Shown one piece after another: positions 61,779 to 64,000 of a DNA stretch of 64,000 bases. The DNA comes from Candidatus Saganbacteria bacterium (lineage in GTDB: Bacteria > Margulisbacteria > WOR-1 > XYC2-FULL-46-14 > XYC2-FULL-37-10), in contig JACRPL010000006.1 in the NCBI GenBank assembly GCA_016223245.1, forward strand, positions 147,417-211,416, given 5' to 3'. A program made the translations under genes and the position numbers. Within the stretch, counting starts at the first letter, position 1; the number at the start of each line of letters is the position of its first letter. Under the pieces are notes generated by a model. It saw only the letters and a list, made by a program, of their open reading frames with translations. It did no database searches and was not told where the DNA came from.

Positions 61779-63723
61779 AAACTTCCACAATCTGATAATT
61801 GGAATCTCTTTTTGCAGGAGTAAAGCCGCTTTTTCTTATCAAAGTTTTTACCCGATCTTCGGTCGTTTTTCGCTCATGCCCGGCAGTTTTTAAAACACTT
61901 TCTTCAACCAATACGCCGCCAAAATCATCGGCACCCGATATCAGGCCCAAACACCCGGCATTTTCGCTTTCAGAGAACCAAGAAGATTGAATATGGTCAA
62001 AGTTATCGAGGATCAAACGAGATGCCGCGACCAATCGCACATAAAAAGCAGGATGAGCTTGGTTTTTAACCTGTTCACCTAACTTTGAATTACCGGATTT
62101 GAATGACCATGCAATGAAGGACGAATATCCCCCTGTCCTGTCTTGGGATTCCCTCAATGCCAATAGATGATCGACAATATTTTCGATCGTTTCAACATGC
62201 CCATACATCATGGTCGCTGTGGTTTTATATCCGATTTTATGCGCGATCTCCATTATTTCGATCCACCGGTCTGCACTGCATTTTCTCGGGCTTATTTGTT
62301 TTCGGACACTTGAAACTAAGATCTCCGCACCACCGCCAGGCATAGTGTGAATACCTTCATCCCAAATGGATTTTAAAATATATTCAGCCGATCTCCCTTC
62401 GAGCTTTCCCAAATAATCTATTTCTGACGGGCTTAATGGATGGATATGGATATTCGGAGATCTTTCTCTTATTGTCCTGATAAAAGATAATATTTGATCA
62501 AATTTTATTTTTGGATTCAATCCGCCCTGCAATAATACGGTCGAAGCTCCTTTTTCCTCCGCGACCTTTACTCGATCGGCAAGTTCACCAGGGGCCATCG
62601 TATAAGCATCTTTCTCGCCGGCTCTTTTATGGAAGGCGCAAAAACTGCACTCAACCGTACAGACATTCGTATAATTTAGATTTGTATCCATTACATATGT
62701 AACAAGTCGGCCCGGATGGCGCTTCATTCTTTCTTCATGCCCCATCCTCATAATCTCGCCTAGTGGGAGATCTTTTAACAAGCTTATACATTCAGCTTTT
62801 CTACGCGTAGGAGGGGCTTTAGCCCCGAACGACCCTAAAGGGCCTTCTACGCGGATACCAGAATCTCTCCACTTCTTAAATTGATCATCCACTTCTTTAA
62901 TTTTATTCATAAAGAAATCTTGGCCTTTAAGATCGGCTTCTGTCAATTTTCTTCTCATGCCTTTCAGATATTGGACCATTTCTTTTTTTTTGATATTCAA
63001 TCGACGAGCTTCAATTCCTGCCGAATTAAGGATCAATTCATCGTCTCGCAGATCGAGCTCTTTAAGCCAATTTGTAAGAGCATTTTTTTCGGGCCGCGAG
63101 GCGTCTGATCTTACGATCCATCTTGAAAAGACGAATGGAAGACCAAATGCATTATGCCAGAGAGTAACCAGATCGTAATGTTTTGAATAATTTTCTTTAT
63201 CTCTAAAAGTCAGTGCTTCATCACCTATTATCAAGACCGCATCGGCTTCGTTAATATTTTTGGTGACCTGCGGCAAATTAGAATAACAACGCGCAGCAGA
63301 GGCTTTAGCCTCTGTGCATAGCACCCCTAAAGGGGTGCCTACGCGATTTGGGGTGCCTACGCGATTTGGGGTGCCTAGCCGATTTATTAATAGAACAAAA
63401 AGAAGTTGAATAGATGTAGCCGATTGCCCTGTTAAATAGATCTTGGAACTTTTGTTTAACTCTTCAAATTTAATATTTGAATAAAACATTACTGACCCGA
63501 CTTTTTCACTGGCCGCAACACCGTATGTTCCCAAATATTCAAACTTAACCGTTAAGCCTGGCATTGCCCCGATAGGTACTGGAGCTGATACAACAATGTT
63601 ATTTTCAAATGCTTTTGCTGCTTCAAATGGATTTTGATATAGAAAATTGAATCCCTCGGGGCATCCAAGTTCTCTTACAGGCGATAGATTTGCGTAATGA
63701 TAGATAGATATATTATTGTTCAT
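61771..63723 (-). CDS. mqnA-mqnC: MqnA-MqnC fusion (chorismate dehydratase + cyclic dehypoxanthinyl futalosine synthase)
   Basis: A 650-residue fusion of two futalosine-pathway enzymes. Residues about 1-285 are MqnA (YHYANLSPVRELGCPEGFNF, ADAVLIIGDEAL, WHNAFGLPFVFSRW); about 310-650 are MqnC with the radical SAM motif CTVECSFCAFHKRAGEKDAY (near 355-374) and MPGGGAEIL. The linker near 292-312 (RVEGPLGSFGAKAPPTRRKA) is encoded by a palindromic repeat, and a second in-frame repeat of about 30 residues (NRLGTPNRVGTPNRVGTPLG ...) interrupts MqnA near 115-145. Separate genes are the usual form. The start overlaps mqnE by 11 bases. Confidence 0.9.
   Translation of the reverse strand: MNNNISIYHYANLSPVRELGCPEGFNFLYQNPFEAAKAFENNIVVSAPVPIGAMPGLTVKFEYLGTYGVAASEKVGSVMFYSNIKFEELNKSSKIYLTGQSATSIQLLFVLLINRLGTPNRVGTPNRVGTPLGVLCTEAKASAARCYSNLPQVTKNINEADAVLIIGDEALTFRDKENYSKHYDLVTLWHNAFGLPFVFSRWIVRSDASRPEKNALTNWLKELDLRDDELILNSAGIEARRLNIKKKEMVQYLKGMRRKLTEADLKGQDFFMNKIKEVDDQFKKWRDSGIRVEGPLGSFGAKAPPTRRKAECISLLKDLPLGEIMRMGHEERMKRHPGRLVTYVMDTNLNYTNVCTVECSFCAFHKRAGEKDAYTMAPGELADRVKVAEEKGASTVLLQGGLNPKIKFDQILSFIRTIRERSPNIHIHPLSPSEIDYLGKLEGRSAEYILKSIWDEGIHTMPGGGAEILVSSVRKQISPRKCSADRWIEIMEIAHKIGYKTTATMMYGHVETIENIVDHLLALRESQDRTGGYSSFIAWSFKSGNSKLGEQVKNQAHPAFYVRLVAASRLILDNFDHIQSSWFSESENAGCLGLISGADDFGGVLVEESVLKTAGHERKTTEDRVKTLIRKSGFTPAKRDSNYQIVEVYE
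62798..62855. repeat. in-frame palindromic element forming the mqnA-mqnC linker
   Basis: TCTACGCG flank, GGGGCTTTAGCCCC hairpin, CCCTAAAGGG hairpin, CTACGCG flank. Same layout as 63286-63385. Confidence 0.85.
63286..63385. repeat. in-frame palindromic element plus 18-bp triplet repeat in mqnA
   Basis: CAGAGGCTTTAGCCTCTG and CACCCCTAAAGGGGTG hairpins, then three tandem 18-bp units GGGGTGCCTACGCGATTT (63332-63349, 63350-63367; third unit 63368-63385 with GCCG change). Confidence 0.85.
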
Positions 63724-64000
63724 TGAAATTCCCGTCTCGCTCAGCAGGGATAAATCCCCCGAATTTTATAATATCGATCATCATGTTTCGGCTAAGAGAT
63801 TCAGGGCTTGATGCAAGGCCCGAATGCGCAATCCTCTCTTTCCCTAATGTCCCATCAAGATCATCCGCGCCCCATGACAATGCGGCAGCCGCAGTATCAA
63901 CCCCTATCATCGGCCAATATGCTTTAATATGTGCGAAATTATCAAGTAGCAATCGAGACAAAGCAACCATCCTCAAGTTTTCAAGCGGCGAAGGACCTGT
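63713..64000 (-). CDS. mqnE: aminofutalosine synthase, C-terminal part (cut by window edge)
   Basis: The frame runs to the window end and its last ~96 residues match MqnE: PSPLENLRMVALSRLLLDNF, YWPMIGVDTAAAALSWGADD, and DLDGTLGKERIAHSG. The 5' part, including the radical SAM cysteines, is outside. MqnE makes aminofutalosine from the MqnA product. It overlaps the mqnA-mqnC gene, giving the order mqnE, mqnA-mqnC, menG. Confidence 0.9.
   Translation of the reverse strand, partial: TGPSPLENLRMVALSRLLLDNFAHIKAYWPMIGVDTAAAALSWGADDLDGTLGKERIAHSGLASSPESLSRNMMIDIIKFGGFIPAERDGNFNEQ

Noticed and set aside
63286-63385. Possible CRISPR-like repeat array
   Set aside because: Three adjacent 18-bp units have no spacers and are translated in mqnA; a coding tandem repeat.

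Overview
The window reads as a gene-dense chromosome segment of an uncultured, Gram-negative-type anaerobe, by eye roughly 40% GC. Envelope features support the cell type: a secreted protease with a probable C-terminal outer-membrane barrel, and two probable lipoproteins. Metabolism shown includes acetate/C1 genes (pta, fhs, gcvPB), the futalosine menaquinone route (mqnE, a mqnA-mqnC fusion, menG), DXP isoprenoids (dxs, ispA), riboflavin, and alpha-glucan synthesis with several GH57 enzymes. This mix, with the many short palindromic repeats, recalls candidate lineages such as Margulisbacteria/WOR-1; that placement is inference only. No rRNA, tRNA or CRISPR array was seen.

Layout. 1-4.8 kb (+): pta, pmbA, leuA, DUF502. 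4.8-16.8 kb (-): AmrS-like radical SAM, secreted protease, lipoate ligase, gcvPB, a sugar ABC ATPase, ribH-ribBA-ribE, nusB and accC; a divergent half-SWIB gene follows at 16.94 kb. 17.2-21.8 kb (-): an NRAMP transporter paired with a PRC/MgtE_N/CBS protein, then dprA, an S23 four-helix protein and folE. 21.9-25.1 kb is accessory: a small gene interrupted by TGA, a HEAT-like giant and a nucleotidyltransferase cassette inserted at the 3' end of fhs. 25.1-33.9 kb (-): fhs-dxs-DUF212-ispA-hisF-PHP-yebC, then radical SAM/STAS/ATPase. 34-46.8 kb (-): alpha-glucan locus (glgA, NTP-transferase/PMM, three GH57 genes, DUF4912, galT), interrupted by a RAYT transposase with REP-like hairpins. 46.8-54.7 kb (-): hicAB, an undescribed four-gene cluster of HEAT-repeat proteins plus an Asp/Pro-rich exported protein, DUF167, retropepsin/DUF5678 and a broken FAH gene. 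54.7-61 kb (+): MBL hydrolase, long ThyX, ornithine-type decarboxylase, YgiQ and a Thr-rich lipoprotein with a G10 tract. 60.9-64 kb (-): menG, mqnA-mqnC, mqnE (cut by the window edge).

Two themes cut across the window. First, at least six kinds of short palindromic or simple repeat sit in frame inside conserved genes (lplA, fhs, dxs, a COG1313-like radical SAM gene, a GH57 gene, ygiQ, mqnA-mqnC), always as open insertions at tolerant sites; in mqnA-mqnC the repeat forms the linker of a gene fusion. Related hairpins flank the RAYT and fill intergenic gaps, including a perfect 89-bp repeat. Second, many operon heads lack a Shine-Dalgarno and have a sigma70-like -10 only 5-10 bases before ATG, so leaderless mRNA looks common, while internal genes carry SD sites or overlap in ATGA/TAATG fashion.

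Broken or odd genes: a GH57 gene and a HEAT-cluster gene each carry one frameshift, a FAH hydrolase has an internal deletion, and MenG runs on past its normal end into the antisense of the lipoprotein gene.
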